Below are positions 16,659-25,424 of a DNA stretch of 52,868 nucleotides, piece by piece. Position numbers and translations under genes: made by a program. Each line of letters opens with the position of its first letter. Within the stretch, counting starts at the first letter, position 1. This DNA comes from a virus: positions 1-52,868 of IMG/VR virus record IMGVR_UViG_3300009159_006334; one strand, given 5' to 3'. The notes beneath the pieces were generated by a model, which saw nothing but the letters and a program-made list of their open reading frames with translations, was not told where the DNA came from and did not search any database.

Positions 16659-18212
16659 TTATTTGAAAAACATTTGATTGTTTATTACTAATATATCTAT
16701 ATCTGTTTCTTGGAATGTCTTAAAAGCATCTTCGGGAGTCAGTACCATAGTCTTATCCTTTATATTAAAAGAGGTGTTAAGTAGTATTGGAAATCCACTT
16801 AGCTTTTCAAAACGTGTTAATAGCTTATGCATATTAGTTACACGGTTATGAACAGTTTGTATCCTAGCTGTACCATCTACGTGCGTTACTGCTTTTAGTT
16901 TATCTCTGTATTCCTCTCTTACCTTAACAACTTGATTCATATACGGAATAAAATTATGCGATTCAAAGTAAGTATTTTGTGCGAACTGAGTAACCATTGG
17001 TGCAAATGGTCTAAACATCTCACGTTTTTTAATAAGTTTGTTTATTCGATCTTGCATTCCAGGTAATGTTGGGTTTGCTAAGATACTTCTATGTCCTAAT
17101 GCACGTGCACCAAACTCAATCTTACCTTCGTACCAGCCTACTACCTTTCCTTCGTGTAATTTTTTTGCTATAATATTTAAATCTAGCATTTCTGAGTTAC
17201 ACATTGTAAATTTATACTCCGGACCTAAGAAAGGGTCTTGTTTTATACGATGATGTACAAAATTAGTACAAGCACCAATGCAAGAACCTGCATCTGAAGG
17301 TGCAACAGGTATCCAGATATTCTTATAGGGGGTATTTTCCTTTATCTTACCGTTTGCAGTGCCATTATAGGCACATCCTCCGCTTAAGCATAAATTCTCC
17401 CCTGGATACAGGTTTAAAAAGTGGAATAAAGCTTTTTCGTATATCCATTGAAGAGATGCTGCAATATCTTTATGTCTTTGCTCTATTGGTTCGTCAGGAA
17501 GCCTGTTATCTCCTAGTAGTTCTATTAAATGGTGATTAAACATTACTCTATTACTGCTATTCCACGTGAAATACTTCATATCTACGTGTAGTCCTTTCTT
17601 ATAATTAAGTAATTTCCTAAACTTACCTTTATGCTTTGTCGGATCTCCATAAGAAGCGAGCCCCATTACCTTATATTCGCCTTCGTTTGGTTTAAACCCT
17701 AGATAAGCAGTGATAGCTGAGTATAATAACCCTAAAGAGTGTGGATATTTAACAGTAAGTTCAGGGATAAATTCTCCGTCTACTACCCTTACTATTCTTA
17801 ACGTCTCCTCTTCCCCCACTCCGTCAATACTAACTAGAGTTGCATCTGCAAAGGGAGAACTGTTGTAAGCATACATTAAATGAGACATGTGGTGTTCAGA
17901 AAAGAACACGGTATCACTAAGCTTCTTTAGTTTAAACCATACTTTAATGCCTGTCCACAAGGTTCTAGGTACAGATCTCCAATTATGCTTTAAAGCTCTT
18001 AATAATTTCAAGTGCGGCTTTTCATAATAACATACTACGTCGAACTTATCGGTGTAAGTATCCTTAATATACTGTATTGTATTAACAGGGAAAGAAGAAT
18101 CGTGCTTTATTCCTGTAAATTTCTCTTCTTCACATGCAAACACAAGTTTTCCCTCTTGAAATAGGCAAGCAGCCGAATCGTGATAATATGCTGATATTCC
18201 TAGTACGTTCAT
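16659..18212 (-). CDS. NodU/CmcH-type O-carbamoyltransferase
   Basis: The 517-residue protein matches the family along its length. The N-terminal Kae1-like domain has GISAYYHDSAACL (H11, D12), SEHHMSHLMYAY (H107, H108, H111) and LVSIDGVGEE (D130). The C-terminal domain has CLSGGCAYNGTAN, FGARALGHRSILANP, a REMFRPFAPMV strand and FPILLNTSFNIKDK. These enzymes make carbamoyl-adenylate from carbamoyl phosphate and ATP and move it to a sugar hydroxyl. It is slightly shorter than NodU (about 560-570) but has both domains. Its ATG overlaps the stop of the 38-residue gene (TAATG). Confidence 0.92.
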   Translation of the reverse strand: MNVLGISAYYHDSAACLFQEGKLVFACEEEKFTGIKHDSSFPVNTIQYIKDTYTDKFDVVCYYEKPHLKLLRALKHNWRSVPRTLWTGIKVWFKLKKLSDTVFFSEHHMSHLMYAYNSSPFADATLVSIDGVGEEETLRIVRVVDGEFIPELTVKYPHSLGLLYSAITAYLGFKPNEGEYKVMGLASYGDPTKHKGKFRKLLNYKKGLHVDMKYFTWNSSNRVMFNHHLIELLGDNRLPDEPIEQRHKDIAASLQWIYEKALFHFLNLYPGENLCLSGGCAYNGTANGKIKENTPYKNIWIPVAPSDAGSCIGACTNFVHHRIKQDPFLGPEYKFTMCNSEMLDLNIIAKKLHEGKVVGWYEGKIEFGARALGHRSILANPTLPGMQDRINKLIKKREMFRPFAPMVTQFAQNTYFESHNFIPYMNQVVKVREEYRDKLKAVTHVDGTARIQTVHNRVTNMHKLLTRFEKLSGFPILLNTSFNIKDKTMVLTPEDAFKTFQETDIDILVINNQMFFK

Positions 18213-18328
18213 TAGTGGTTATAGATAAATGGATCACGCTTTTTTAACTCTTCAATTTTCTTCTTAAATCGCTTTTTACGCTTACGTTCTTCCCATTTGT
18301 CTTTAATCCACTTGATTAGCTTTTTCAT
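18212..18328 (-). CDS. Small basic protein (38 aa), unknown function
   Basis: A 38-codon frame starts MKKLIKWIKDKWEERKRKKR and ends RDPFIYNH. The sequence is a single amphipathic, strongly basic helix with a conserved-looking RDPFIY tail that I associate with small proteins in marine T4-like phages. TAATG overlap with the carbamoyltransferase start supports translation. It is the first gene of the minus-strand unit that begins at the divergent intergenic region 18329-18407. A nucleic-acid or membrane-surface role is possible but not shown. Confidence 0.6.
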   Translation of the reverse strand: MKKLIKWIKDKWEERKRKKRFKKKIEELKKRDPFIYNH

Positions 18329-18374
18329 AACCGAAATATACGTTTATTTGTTAAAATTTGAACTCTTTTTCAAT

Positions 18375-18390
18375 AATAAATATATTTATA
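18375..18390. promoter_or_regulatory. Divergent, near-palindromic promoter region
   Basis: AATAAATATATTTATA reads TATTTATA on the plus strand (18383-18390, 17 nt before the ATG at 18408) and TATTTATT on the minus strand (18382-18375, 46 nt before the start at 18328). It is the only place where transcription diverges in the window, and both directions carry the same motif seen upstream of other units. A bidirectional late promoter is the simplest reading. Confidence 0.45.
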
Positions 18391-18407
18391 CATAGCAATA
18401 CAGTTAT

Positions 18408-19148
18408 ATGGAAGACAAAAAGACTTTAATATCTAGCGGATGCAGCTTTACCGCACATAGCCACAACTGGCCTTATATTTTAGAAGAATCTTACGGCTTT
18501 AACCTAATAAACTGCGCAGAAGCGTCACAGGGTAATGGATTGATATCTAGAAAGTTAATTCACAAATTAAATAAGCTAGTCGAGTATCCGAATCCTAAAA
18601 ATTTAATAGTAGGTGTGATGTGGTCTGCTATAGATAGAGGTGAGCGCTATATTGAACCTGGAGATATGTACGTAGGTCCTCCTTTCTTAAATCATAACCC
18701 AACTCGAGTGTCAGAAGATTCTCATTGGAGTGGATGGAGAATGATGTCTCCTCAGTGGGATAAGTCAGAAGACTGTATTCAATATTATAAAATATTCAAT
18801 CATCCAATATCTTCCATAGTCCATACTATTGAGCACATATTAAGAGTTCAATGGTATTTAGAAAAAATGAAAATAAATTACTTCATGTCAACTATGCAGC
18901 ACATATTTTATGATGATTTAATTAATAATGCTGAAGTTCGCTATTTGTACGATATGATTGACCATACGAAGTTTTTGCCTGTGAAAGGATGTCACGACTG
19001 GGTAAAGGATAACTACAAGGCTGAGGGTTTCTTGCCTCCTGATCCAAAATGGGATGGTAGGATTGATATGCATCCAACTAGGTTTGGGCATGAAAGATTT
19101 ACAGAAGAGATAATAGTACCACATTTAAAAGAAAGAAATTTAATTTAA
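18408..19148 (+). CDS. SGNH-like hydrolase, GCSFT subtype
   Basis: The 246-residue protein has a block I variant SSGCSFTAHS (G11, C12, S13) in place of GDS. NCAEASQGNG (35-44) follows, and the C-terminal DMHPTRFGHERF supplies the Asp-His of block V. This GCSFT subtype is common in large phages beside sugar genes; whether S13 is a nucleophile is untested. It is the first gene of the plus-strand sugar operon and follows the divergent promoter by 17 nt. A role in trimming acyl groups from the glycan made by the operon would fit. Confidence 0.7.
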   Translation: MEDKKTLISSGCSFTAHSHNWPYILEESYGFNLINCAEASQGNGLISRKLIHKLNKLVEYPNPKNLIVGVMWSAIDRGERYIEPGDMYVGPPFLNHNPTRVSEDSHWSGWRMMSPQWDKSEDCIQYYKIFNHPISSIVHTIEHILRVQWYLEKMKINYFMSTMQHIFYDDLINNAEVRYLYDMIDHTKFLPVKGCHDWVKDNYKAEGFLPPDPKWDGRIDMHPTRFGHERFTEEIIVPHLKERNLI

Positions 19149-19160
19149 CAAATTCTAGTT

Positions 19161-20132
19161 ATGAAAATATTAATAACAGGAGGATCGGGATATCTGGGTT
19201 CAGTTATAACAGGAAAAATGCTTGCATCAGGATACCAAGTAACAGTCCTAGATAAGCTTATATTTAATCAAGTTTCTTTATTATCTTTTACATCTAATTC
19301 TAATTTTAAATTTATACACGGAGATGTTCGCAATGAAAAGCTCTTAGAAAAATTATGTGATGAAGCAGATGTAATTATTCCTTTAGCTGCTATAGTTGGA
19401 TTTCCAGCCTGTGCTGCAGAGCCAGAGTTAGCGGAAGAGGTAAACTTTAATCAGATACGAAATATTGTAAAATTTACAGAGGGTAAGGGTAAGAAGGTAT
19501 TATATCCTAATACAAATAGTGGATATGGAATTGGTGAAAATCAAACAGAATGTACTGAGGAATCTCCTTTAAGTCCAATTTCAGTTTACGGTAAGACAAA
19601 ATGTGATGCTGAAAATATCCTAAAAGAAAAAACAGATGCTATTATTTTTAGATTAGCAACGGTGTTTGGAGTATCTTCTCGTATGAGGACAGATCTATTA
19701 GTTAATGACTTTACTTACAAAGCAATTACAGATAAGTATATTGTTGTATTTGAAAAAACATTTAAAAGAAATTTTATTCATATTGAGGATGTTGCAAATG
19801 CCTTTTTATTCATGTTAGAAAACTACGATACCTATAAAGGTGAAATTTTTAATGTTGGATTAAGTGAAGCAAATCTTTCAAAGCAAGAGTTATTAGAAAA
19901 AATTCAAACTCACGTAAAGGATTTTGCTGTAGTATATGACGATTACTACGAAGATCCGGATAAACGTAACTACATAGTATCTAATACGAAGATAGAAGCG
20001 ACAGGATGGAAGCCAGAATGGGACTTGGATAGAGGTATAAAACAATTAATAATGGCCTATCAAATGATAGTGCCAAAAATGGGCGCAGAATTTAGAAACG
20101 GTTTTCCTTTAGGTTACGCAAATCAAACATAA
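19161..20132 (+). CDS. NAD-dependent epimerase/dehydratase (extended SDR)
   Basis: The 323-residue protein has the Rossmann motif GGSGYLG (7-13) and IIPLAAIVG (72-80). The catalytic S/YxxxK set is canonical: TNSGYG, then Y143-G-K-T-K147. VFEKTFKRNFIHIEDVANAFLF matches the substrate-binding region of nucleotide-sugar 4-epimerases/4,6-dehydratases. It would convert an NDP-sugar at C4 or reduce/oxidise a keto-sugar. It lies 12 nt after the SGNH gene and 1 nt before the RmlC-like gene. Of the three SDR proteins in this operon it is the only one with an intact YxxxK. Confidence 0.88.
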   Translation: MKILITGGSGYLGSVITGKMLASGYQVTVLDKLIFNQVSLLSFTSNSNFKFIHGDVRNEKLLEKLCDEADVIIPLAAIVGFPACAAEPELAEEVNFNQIRNIVKFTEGKGKKVLYPNTNSGYGIGENQTECTEESPLSPISVYGKTKCDAENILKEKTDAIIFRLATVFGVSSRMRTDLLVNDFTYKAITDKYIVVFEKTFKRNFIHIEDVANAFLFMLENYDTYKGEIFNVGLSEANLSKQELLEKIQTHVKDFAVVYDDYYEDPDKRNYIVSNTKIEATGWKPEWDLDRGIKQLIMAYQMIVPKMGAEFRNGFPLGYANQT

Positions 20133-20133
20133 T

Positions 20134-20679
20134 ATGAGCAATAAGTGGGATGAGTTTATAGAAACTCCATCAAAAAAATTCGGTTATCAAGTACCCGTAT
20201 TTACTCCGTCTATCTATAGAGAATATAGAGGTGAAATCTTTTCAACTTTTCACTCAGAAGAACATCCTGTAATGAGACATATTCATTATGATAAAAGTGA
20301 GATTAGTATTCATGGTAGATTTTCAAAATCCTATAAAGGAGTATTAAGAGGTCTACATTACGATAATAAGACTTGGAAATTAGTTCAAGCTACAGTTGGT
20401 GATATCTACCTAGTTGTATTAGATATGAGAAAGCAATCGGATACTTTTGGTGAATGGGAGGCATTTACAATAACTGAGAAGGATAGAAATCAAGTTTTAG
20501 TTCCTCCAGGATTTGCAAATGGACACTACGCTTTGACAGACTGTATGTTCCATTATAACTTATTCTATAAAGATGATTATGTAGATGTAGACGGACAAGG
20601 GGTAGTTAGGTGGAATGATCTAGAGTATCAAATGGAATGGCCAACAGATAATCCAATATTACAAAAAAGAGACAAATGA
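20134..20679 (+). CDS. RmlC-like dTDP-4-keto-6-deoxyhexose 3,5-epimerase
   Basis: The 181-residue cupin has the RmlC core: FSKSYKGVLRGLHYD (63-77, with H75 as the likely base), WKLVQATVGDIYLVVLDMR (81-99) and VLVPPGFANGHYAL (121-134). A Tyr in FHYNLFY (around 141) would be the acid. The canonical GFAHGF is GFANGH here, so the substrate may differ from dTDP-4-dehydrorhamnose. RmlC enzymes epimerise C3 and/or C5 of 4-keto-6-deoxy sugars. Its stop overlaps the next start (ATGA), coupling it to the TPP-enzyme alpha subunit. Confidence 0.87.
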   Translation: MSNKWDEFIETPSKKFGYQVPVFTPSIYREYRGEIFSTFHSEEHPVMRHIHYDKSEISIHGRFSKSYKGVLRGLHYDNKTWKLVQATVGDIYLVVLDMRKQSDTFGEWEAFTITEKDRNQVLVPPGFANGHYALTDCMFHYNLFYKDDYVDVDGQGVVRWNDLEYQMEWPTDNPILQKRDK

Positions 20680-21308
20680 TAAAAAATTTAGAACAGTATG
20701 CAATTGTTAAGGAGCCGTTGTGGGATAGAGCTAGCTTAGAGGTATTTGAAAAAAAGATAGCAGATCATTGGGAGGCTGGTAAGATAAAGGGTCCTGTGCA
20801 TTTAAGCGGAGGTAATGAAGATCAATTAATTGAAATCGGTAAGAGAATTAAATCTACTGATTGGGTATTTTCAACATGGCGTTCTCATTATCATGCTTTA
20901 ATTAAAGGGGTTCCTTCAGAATGGTTAGAGGAAGAGATTTTAGCTGGACGTTCGATTACGATAGTAAGTGAGGAGTATAGGTTTTATGCATCTGCTATAG
21001 TTGGTGCAATTATTCCAATTGCTGTAGGTGTTGCTCTTGCCAACAAGAGAGACGGTAAGGAAGATAAAGTTTGGTGCTTTATAGGTGACATGGCTTTTGA
21101 AACAGGCGGGTTCTATGAAATGCATAAATACGTAACTAATTATGGCTTACCTGTGGTCTTTGTTGTTGAAGACAATGGTGTTTCAACTAATACACCAACA
21201 GAAGCAACTTGGAATGGAATAAAAAGAGAAATACCTAGTGACGTCATTTGGTATAATTACGAAAAAAAGTGGCCGCACTACGGAACAGGAAAATGGGTAA
21301 TATTTTAA
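20676..21308 (+). CDS. Thiamine-diphosphate enzyme alpha subunit (E1-alpha/transketolase-N-like)
   Basis: The 210-residue protein has the TPP-binding motif: IGDMAFETGG (136-145), closing with VVEDNGVSTNT (163-172, N167). STWRSHYHALIKG (66-78) resembles the E1-alpha RDHGHALA region. It is shorter than dehydrogenase E1-alpha (about 330-360), keeping mainly the cofactor domain. The matching beta/pyrimidine domain is a separate gene at 27190-27726. In sugar clusters such pairs transfer two-carbon acetyl units to keto-sugars (for example AviB1/AviB2 in avilamycin). Here the adjacent RmlC-like and SDR genes suggest a branched-chain or C-acylated sugar; that is inference. Confidence 0.83.
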   Translation: MIKNLEQYAIVKEPLWDRASLEVFEKKIADHWEAGKIKGPVHLSGGNEDQLIEIGKRIKSTDWVFSTWRSHYHALIKGVPSEWLEEEILAGRSITIVSEEYRFYASAIVGAIIPIAVGVALANKRDGKEDKVWCFIGDMAFETGGFYEMHKYVTNYGLPVVFVVEDNGVSTNTPTEATWNGIKREIPSDVIWYNYEKKWPHYGTGKWVIF

Positions 21309-23812
21309 AGTTTGTTTACGATGATTGGGATGAAGAAAACAATGTCCCTAGACCTAATAGGTTAAAAACTTATCAACAAGAGGGTACCAACTCGGCATGG
21401 TTAGTTTCTTCTGATCCTATGAAGATTCTTAACCAGGTTACTATTGAAAATTACAAATTAGAAGAGGTAATTAAGAATCCAACTCAAGTGTACTTCTATC
21501 ACGTTTGGTTTAGAGGAAATTTTGAATCTAGTTTTTTTAGCAAAGGAAAGTTACCAGTAGACAATGAAATAATTCGAATAATTAATCAAAATCCAAATTT
21601 ACATTTAATTTTAATGAACGAGCAGGAGTATGAAACTAGAACTGCAGTAAAACAGTTGGATGAGATTGTAAAAAGGTTAAGGTTAAAGCCACATAGGGTA
21701 TGGTTTGTAAACAATAATGAAAAATTAGAGGAGTATAAGCTAGAATCGAGTGCTGGTATAAATGTGCATACTTCTCGCTGCTTAATTTCGCACGTTAAAA
21801 GAGATGAAAATAATGCACTAAGCTTTAAGACTGATAAAGATATTAGTTCTTTCTTTTTATGTCATAATAGATCTCCTAGACCTCAAAGATATGCATTACT
21901 TTGTCTATTAAAAAAATACGGTATATTAGAAAGTGTGGATTGGTCTTTAGTTAATGGTTGGGGTAATGATAAGGTTAATTTTGAGTTAAATTGTTTGCAG
22001 CTTTTTACTCGAGAACAATTTCAAGATTTATCTTCAGAAGCTCAATATTTCGAGTCTATTGAAATGAAGAAAAGTAAATACGAAACTAATCATTTTGAAT
22101 TTGATAATCGTAATAATCAAAGGATATTTTTTGAACATGCTACCTATGAAAATTCATACTTTAACATTGTAACGGAAACTATCTACCATGGAGAAGATAT
22201 ACACATAACAGAAAAATCTTTTAAGCCGTTTTACTTCTTGCAGTTTCCATTAATATTAGCATCGTACCAACATGGCTATTATTTTAGAAAAGCTTATCCC
22301 GAATATGATTTTTTTGATGATGTGATAAATCATGATTATGATAATATAGAAGATGATAAAGAAAGGCTTCTTGCATTTGTTAATGAAGTCAAGAGAGTTA
22401 ACAGCAATAAAGAGTTTTTCATCGAGTTTTATAAGAATAATGAAGAAAGGTTTATTAAAAATCACGAAGTGTGTAAAGCTTACAATTATACACGGGATCA
22501 TGACTTTTTTAAAAAGCTAAGCGAACTACCTGTTACAGGAAATAAGGCATTAAATTTAGTATATGATAATTGGAATGAATATACTCAATATCCGTCAGAG
22601 CCTAATTGTAGGGAGGTTTATACAAATCACTTTATGATTGTTCCTGATATGTCTGTGTTTGCTCTAGGGTTTGGATCAGATCTTATTGTAAGATATCTGC
22701 TAGAAGATATGCCAAAGTACCCCGATAGAAAATTTTACTACTTTATAACATTAATACCTAATTTATTTTTAAGCAAAATTAAAGATAATAAGCTACCGTT
22801 GCCAGAGGAAGTTCTTGATTACTTATTAAAGTACTCAAACTTTAATGTTGTTATAATAAATGAACAAGAATTTGAAACTTTTGAAGCTGTCGAGGCAATT
22901 CATCAATGGTCTAAAGCACTTAACATAAATCAAAAGCAATTGTGGATTTCAAATAATAACATTAAACTAAATGATTATAAAGAAATCTTAAACAGCGATA
23001 TTAATTTTTACACTACATCGTGGGTAAAAAATCACGTTGGTGGGGTAATGCACAACAAAATAGGCGATATACAATATAAACCTAACAAAGAAGGTGCTTT
23101 ATTTCTTTGTCATAATAGAAGGCCTAGGCCTCATAGACACGGATTACTTTGTCTATTGAAAAAATACGGTATATTGGATAATGTTGATTGGTCTTTAGTT
23201 AATGGTTGGGAGGTACGAAGTGAAGATTTGGGTTTTTATTATAATGTTTTTAATGAAGAAGATATTAATTCGTTGTCTGAAGAAATAAACTATTTTCAGA
23301 GTATTGAGCAAAAGAAGAGTAGGTACGAAGAAGAATATACTTGGTTTGATGATAGGGAACATACTAATGGTGTCAATTGGAATGAGACGTACGTAACAGC
23401 TACCTATGAAAATTCTTATTTTAATATAAGTACTGAGACTGAATTTCGTACAGAGGTTATACATATTAGTGAAAAATCCTTTAAAGCATTTTATGCTATG
23501 CAGTTTCCTTTGGTTTTGGCTTCACCGAATCACATTGCTGAGATGAAAAAACATTTTGATTATGATTGGTTTGATGATGTTATAGATCATAGTTATGACT
23601 CGGTTCTTAGTCACAGAGATAGATTATATAAATTTGTCGAAGAGGTTAAGAGAATTAATGATAATAAAGAATTTTTTATAGAATTTTACAAAAATAACAA
23701 ACAGAGATTTATCGATAATCATGAGAAATCCTTAAAATGGTCATCAAATCCAGCCGATAAGAATTTTCTTTTAGGATTATGTGATTTACCTCTTATACCT
23801 TGGAACAAATAA
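21293..23812 (+). CDS. Internally duplicated glycosyltransferase-like protein
   Basis: I chose the ATG at 21293 over a GTG at 21269, because the MGNILKFVYDDW start aligns with the start of the second half (ALNLVYDNW). This gives about 839 residues. Two homologous halves each contain FLCHNRxPRPxR, a YGILxxVDWSLVNGW block, and a TYENSYFNIxTET...EKSFKxFY segment. An FFDDVI- or WFDDVI-type acidic motif and a KEFFIEFYKNN helix complete each half. The TET...TEK/SEK-K motif resembles the donor site of GT10-type transferases and is shared with 7020-8063. The two halves are close even at DNA level. A two-active-site or pseudo-dimeric enzyme is likely. Confidence 0.68.
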   Translation: MGNILKFVYDDWDEENNVPRPNRLKTYQQEGTNSAWLVSSDPMKILNQVTIENYKLEEVIKNPTQVYFYHVWFRGNFESSFFSKGKLPVDNEIIRIINQNPNLHLILMNEQEYETRTAVKQLDEIVKRLRLKPHRVWFVNNNEKLEEYKLESSAGINVHTSRCLISHVKRDENNALSFKTDKDISSFFLCHNRSPRPQRYALLCLLKKYGILESVDWSLVNGWGNDKVNFELNCLQLFTREQFQDLSSEAQYFESIEMKKSKYETNHFEFDNRNNQRIFFEHATYENSYFNIVTETIYHGEDIHITEKSFKPFYFLQFPLILASYQHGYYFRKAYPEYDFFDDVINHDYDNIEDDKERLLAFVNEVKRVNSNKEFFIEFYKNNEERFIKNHEVCKAYNYTRDHDFFKKLSELPVTGNKALNLVYDNWNEYTQYPSEPNCREVYTNHFMIVPDMSVFALGFGSDLIVRYLLEDMPKYPDRKFYYFITLIPNLFLSKIKDNKLPLPEEVLDYLLKYSNFNVVIINEQEFETFEAVEAIHQWSKALNINQKQLWISNNNIKLNDYKEILNSDINFYTTSWVKNHVGGVMHNKIGDIQYKPNKEGALFLCHNRRPRPHRHGLLCLLKKYGILDNVDWSLVNGWEVRSEDLGFYYNVFNEEDINSLSEEINYFQSIEQKKSRYEEEYTWFDDREHTNGVNWNETYVTATYENSYFNISTETEFRTEVIHISEKSFKAFYAMQFPLVLASPNHIAEMKKHFDYDWFDDVIDHSYDSVLSHRDRLYKFVEEVKRINDNKEFFIEFYKNNKQRFIDNHEKSLKWSSNPADKNFLLGLCDLPLIPWNK
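21895..21962 (+). repeat. Internal repeat, copy 1 (pairs with 23143-23210)
   Basis: This 68 bp stretch, encoding the LLCLLKKYGIL...WSLVNGW block of the first half, differs from 23143-23210 at about five positions by my count. Most other parts of the two halves differ far more, which points to local gene conversion or strong constraint. Confidence 0.75.
23143..23210 (+). repeat. Internal repeat, copy 2 (pairs with 21895-21962)
   Basis: Second copy of the 68 bp block, in the second half of the duplicated glycosyltransferase-like gene. It is in the same frame and encodes the same LLCLLKKYGIL...WSLVNGW motif. Confidence 0.75.
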
Positions 23813-23821
23813 AATAATACA

Positions 23822-24754
23822 ATGAAAAAAATACTAATAACAGGATGTAGTGGATTAGTCGGTACACATTTAGTTAAAAAATGTATTAGTTTAGGCTACG
23901 ACGTAGTTGGTGTTGATTTATACTTAAGTAAACATCTTCCAGCAAGCGGATGGTCTTTTATTGAAGCGGATTTGACTAAGAATAACATAATTGAAACTAT
24001 TTTCCTATGTAATAATTTTGATGTAGTATTTAATACCTTTGGAATTAAGGGTTCACCAATGAGGGCTAAAAATAATCCTGTCGATTTTTTATATCCATCC
24101 TTTAAAATTAACACTGAGATTATAAATCAATGTGCGAAAAAGGATATATGGTTAGTATTTGTTAGTTCGGTGGGTGTTTATGCTCCAGCTGAGAGGTTTG
24201 TAGAGGATACGGTGTGGAAGACTTTACCTTCAGAAGCGGATTGGTATCCTGCTTGGAGTAAGAGAACTGGAGAAATTTTATTGGAGGCATATAAGGTACA
24301 ATACGGTTATGATAGGTGGTCAATTATAAGGCCGGCAAACATATTTGGTAAGTATGATGATTTTAGTGGTTTTGGTACTGTCATAGCATCTACAATTAAA
24401 AAAGTTGCTGAAGCGAAGGATGAGATTGAATGTTGGGGAGATGGTTCTCCAATTAGAGACTTTGTCTATGCTGGTGATGTTGCTGATGCTATTATAAAAG
24501 TGTATCAAAAGCAAATAAACGATACTGTTAATTTTGGTTCTGGTATTGAAATTTCAATTAAGGAGATAGTTGATAGCATAGTTAGTATTAGCGGTAAAGA
24601 TTTAAGTATAAAATGGGACGCGTCTAAGCCAAACGGAGACTTAAGAAGGTTAATGGATGTGTCTAAGCAAACAGCTTATAGTATTCTACCTACAACAACA
24701 TTTAAAGAGAGATTAAAAGAAGTATATGAATTCTACACCGATTCCATTAAGTAG
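23822..24754 (+). CDS. NAD-dependent epimerase/dehydratase-like SDR with altered YxxxK
   Basis: The 310-residue protein has GCSGLVG (8-14) and an LVFVSSVGVYAPAE strand with the catalytic Ser. WGDGSPIRDFVYAGDVADAI is a strong GDP-fucose-synthase/epimerase substrate loop. At the active site the sequence is W-Y142-P143-A-W-S-K147: the residue four before the Lys is Pro, with Tyr one step earlier. So the classical YxxxK spacing is broken. It is otherwise intact and probably binds NAD(P) and an NDP-sugar. It follows the duplicated GT gene by 9 nt and overlaps the oxygenase gene by 29 nt. Confidence 0.85.
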   Translation: MKKILITGCSGLVGTHLVKKCISLGYDVVGVDLYLSKHLPASGWSFIEADLTKNNIIETIFLCNNFDVVFNTFGIKGSPMRAKNNPVDFLYPSFKINTEIINQCAKKDIWLVFVSSVGVYAPAERFVEDTVWKTLPSEADWYPAWSKRTGEILLEAYKVQYGYDRWSIIRPANIFGKYDDFSGFGTVIASTIKKVAEAKDEIECWGDGSPIRDFVYAGDVADAIIKVYQKQINDTVNFGSGIEISIKEIVDSIVSISGKDLSIKWDASKPNGDLRRLMDVSKQTAYSILPTTTFKERLKEVYEFYTDSIK

Positions 24755-25424
24755 CTTTCTAGAAGAAGGTGCTTATGTTGGTAATTTATATGATTTTATT
24801 GATGCAAATGAAATGACTCAAGTAGAGTCTAAAATTAAAGGTATTTGTAGTTATGTTGAATCAGATAGAGAGTCTATTTTAAAATGTAGATACGATTACG
24901 CACCTGAGCTTCAAAGCTATGAGCACTCAATACCTTTAAATCAAATTCTAGAAAGAGATTTATTTATAAAAGAGAATGATTTACGTACAGTACAAAAGTG
25001 GTACGAATTTTCTATGAGTAATGAATACCATCAGTACTTTTATAGCTTATCTAAGAAAATAGTAAATACTCTCTATCCAGATACCGTCATAGATGATAGC
25101 GATAGAATGGGAGATTTTACTCTATACGAAGATGATCATTTTATAAGTGATCATAAGGATGGTTACAGTAACGGTAGGTTATGTGTTTTAATTATGTATT
25201 TAAGTAGTGAGGCGGATTATAACAATGGCGGCGGTGAATTAATTATAACTACAAATTCAAGTACTCAACATACAGTAAAGCCTCTATTAGGTACTTTCAG
25301 TATTATGGATTTTTCAAAAAGTGATTTGATTCATGAAGTCAAAGCGGTAAAGAATGGATTTAAAAGATACTCTTTTATTAATTTTTTTAAAGTTAAAAAT
25401 GTAGAGAATAAAATAACAATATGA
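24726..25424 (+). CDS. 2OG-Fe(II) oxygenase (prolyl-hydroxylase-like)
   Basis: The 232-residue protein has the complete set of 2OG oxygenase residues. H143 and D145 lie in ISDHKDGYSNG, the distal H203 in DLIHEVKAV, and R214 in FKRYSFINFF. VLIMYLSSEADYNNGGGELII is the characteristic strand-turn of P4Hc-type enzymes. It probably hydroxylates an amino-acid side chain or a sugar-linked substrate. Its start lies inside the end of the preceding SDR gene (29 nt overlap) and its stop overlaps the next start (ATGA), so it is firmly part of the operon. Confidence 0.83.
   Translation: MNSTPIPLSSFLEEGAYVGNLYDFIDANEMTQVESKIKGICSYVESDRESILKCRYDYAPELQSYEHSIPLNQILERDLFIKENDLRTVQKWYEFSMSNEYHQYFYSLSKKIVNTLYPDTVIDDSDRMGDFTLYEDDHFISDHKDGYSNGRLCVLIMYLSSEADYNNGGGELIITTNSSTQHTVKPLLGTFSIMDFSKSDLIHEVKAVKNGFKRYSFINFFKVKNVENKITI

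Noticed and set aside
21269-21292. GTG start for the duplicated glycosyltransferase-like gene
   Set aside because: The ATG at 21293 begins at the point homologous to the start of the second half and gives a smaller overlap with the preceding gene.
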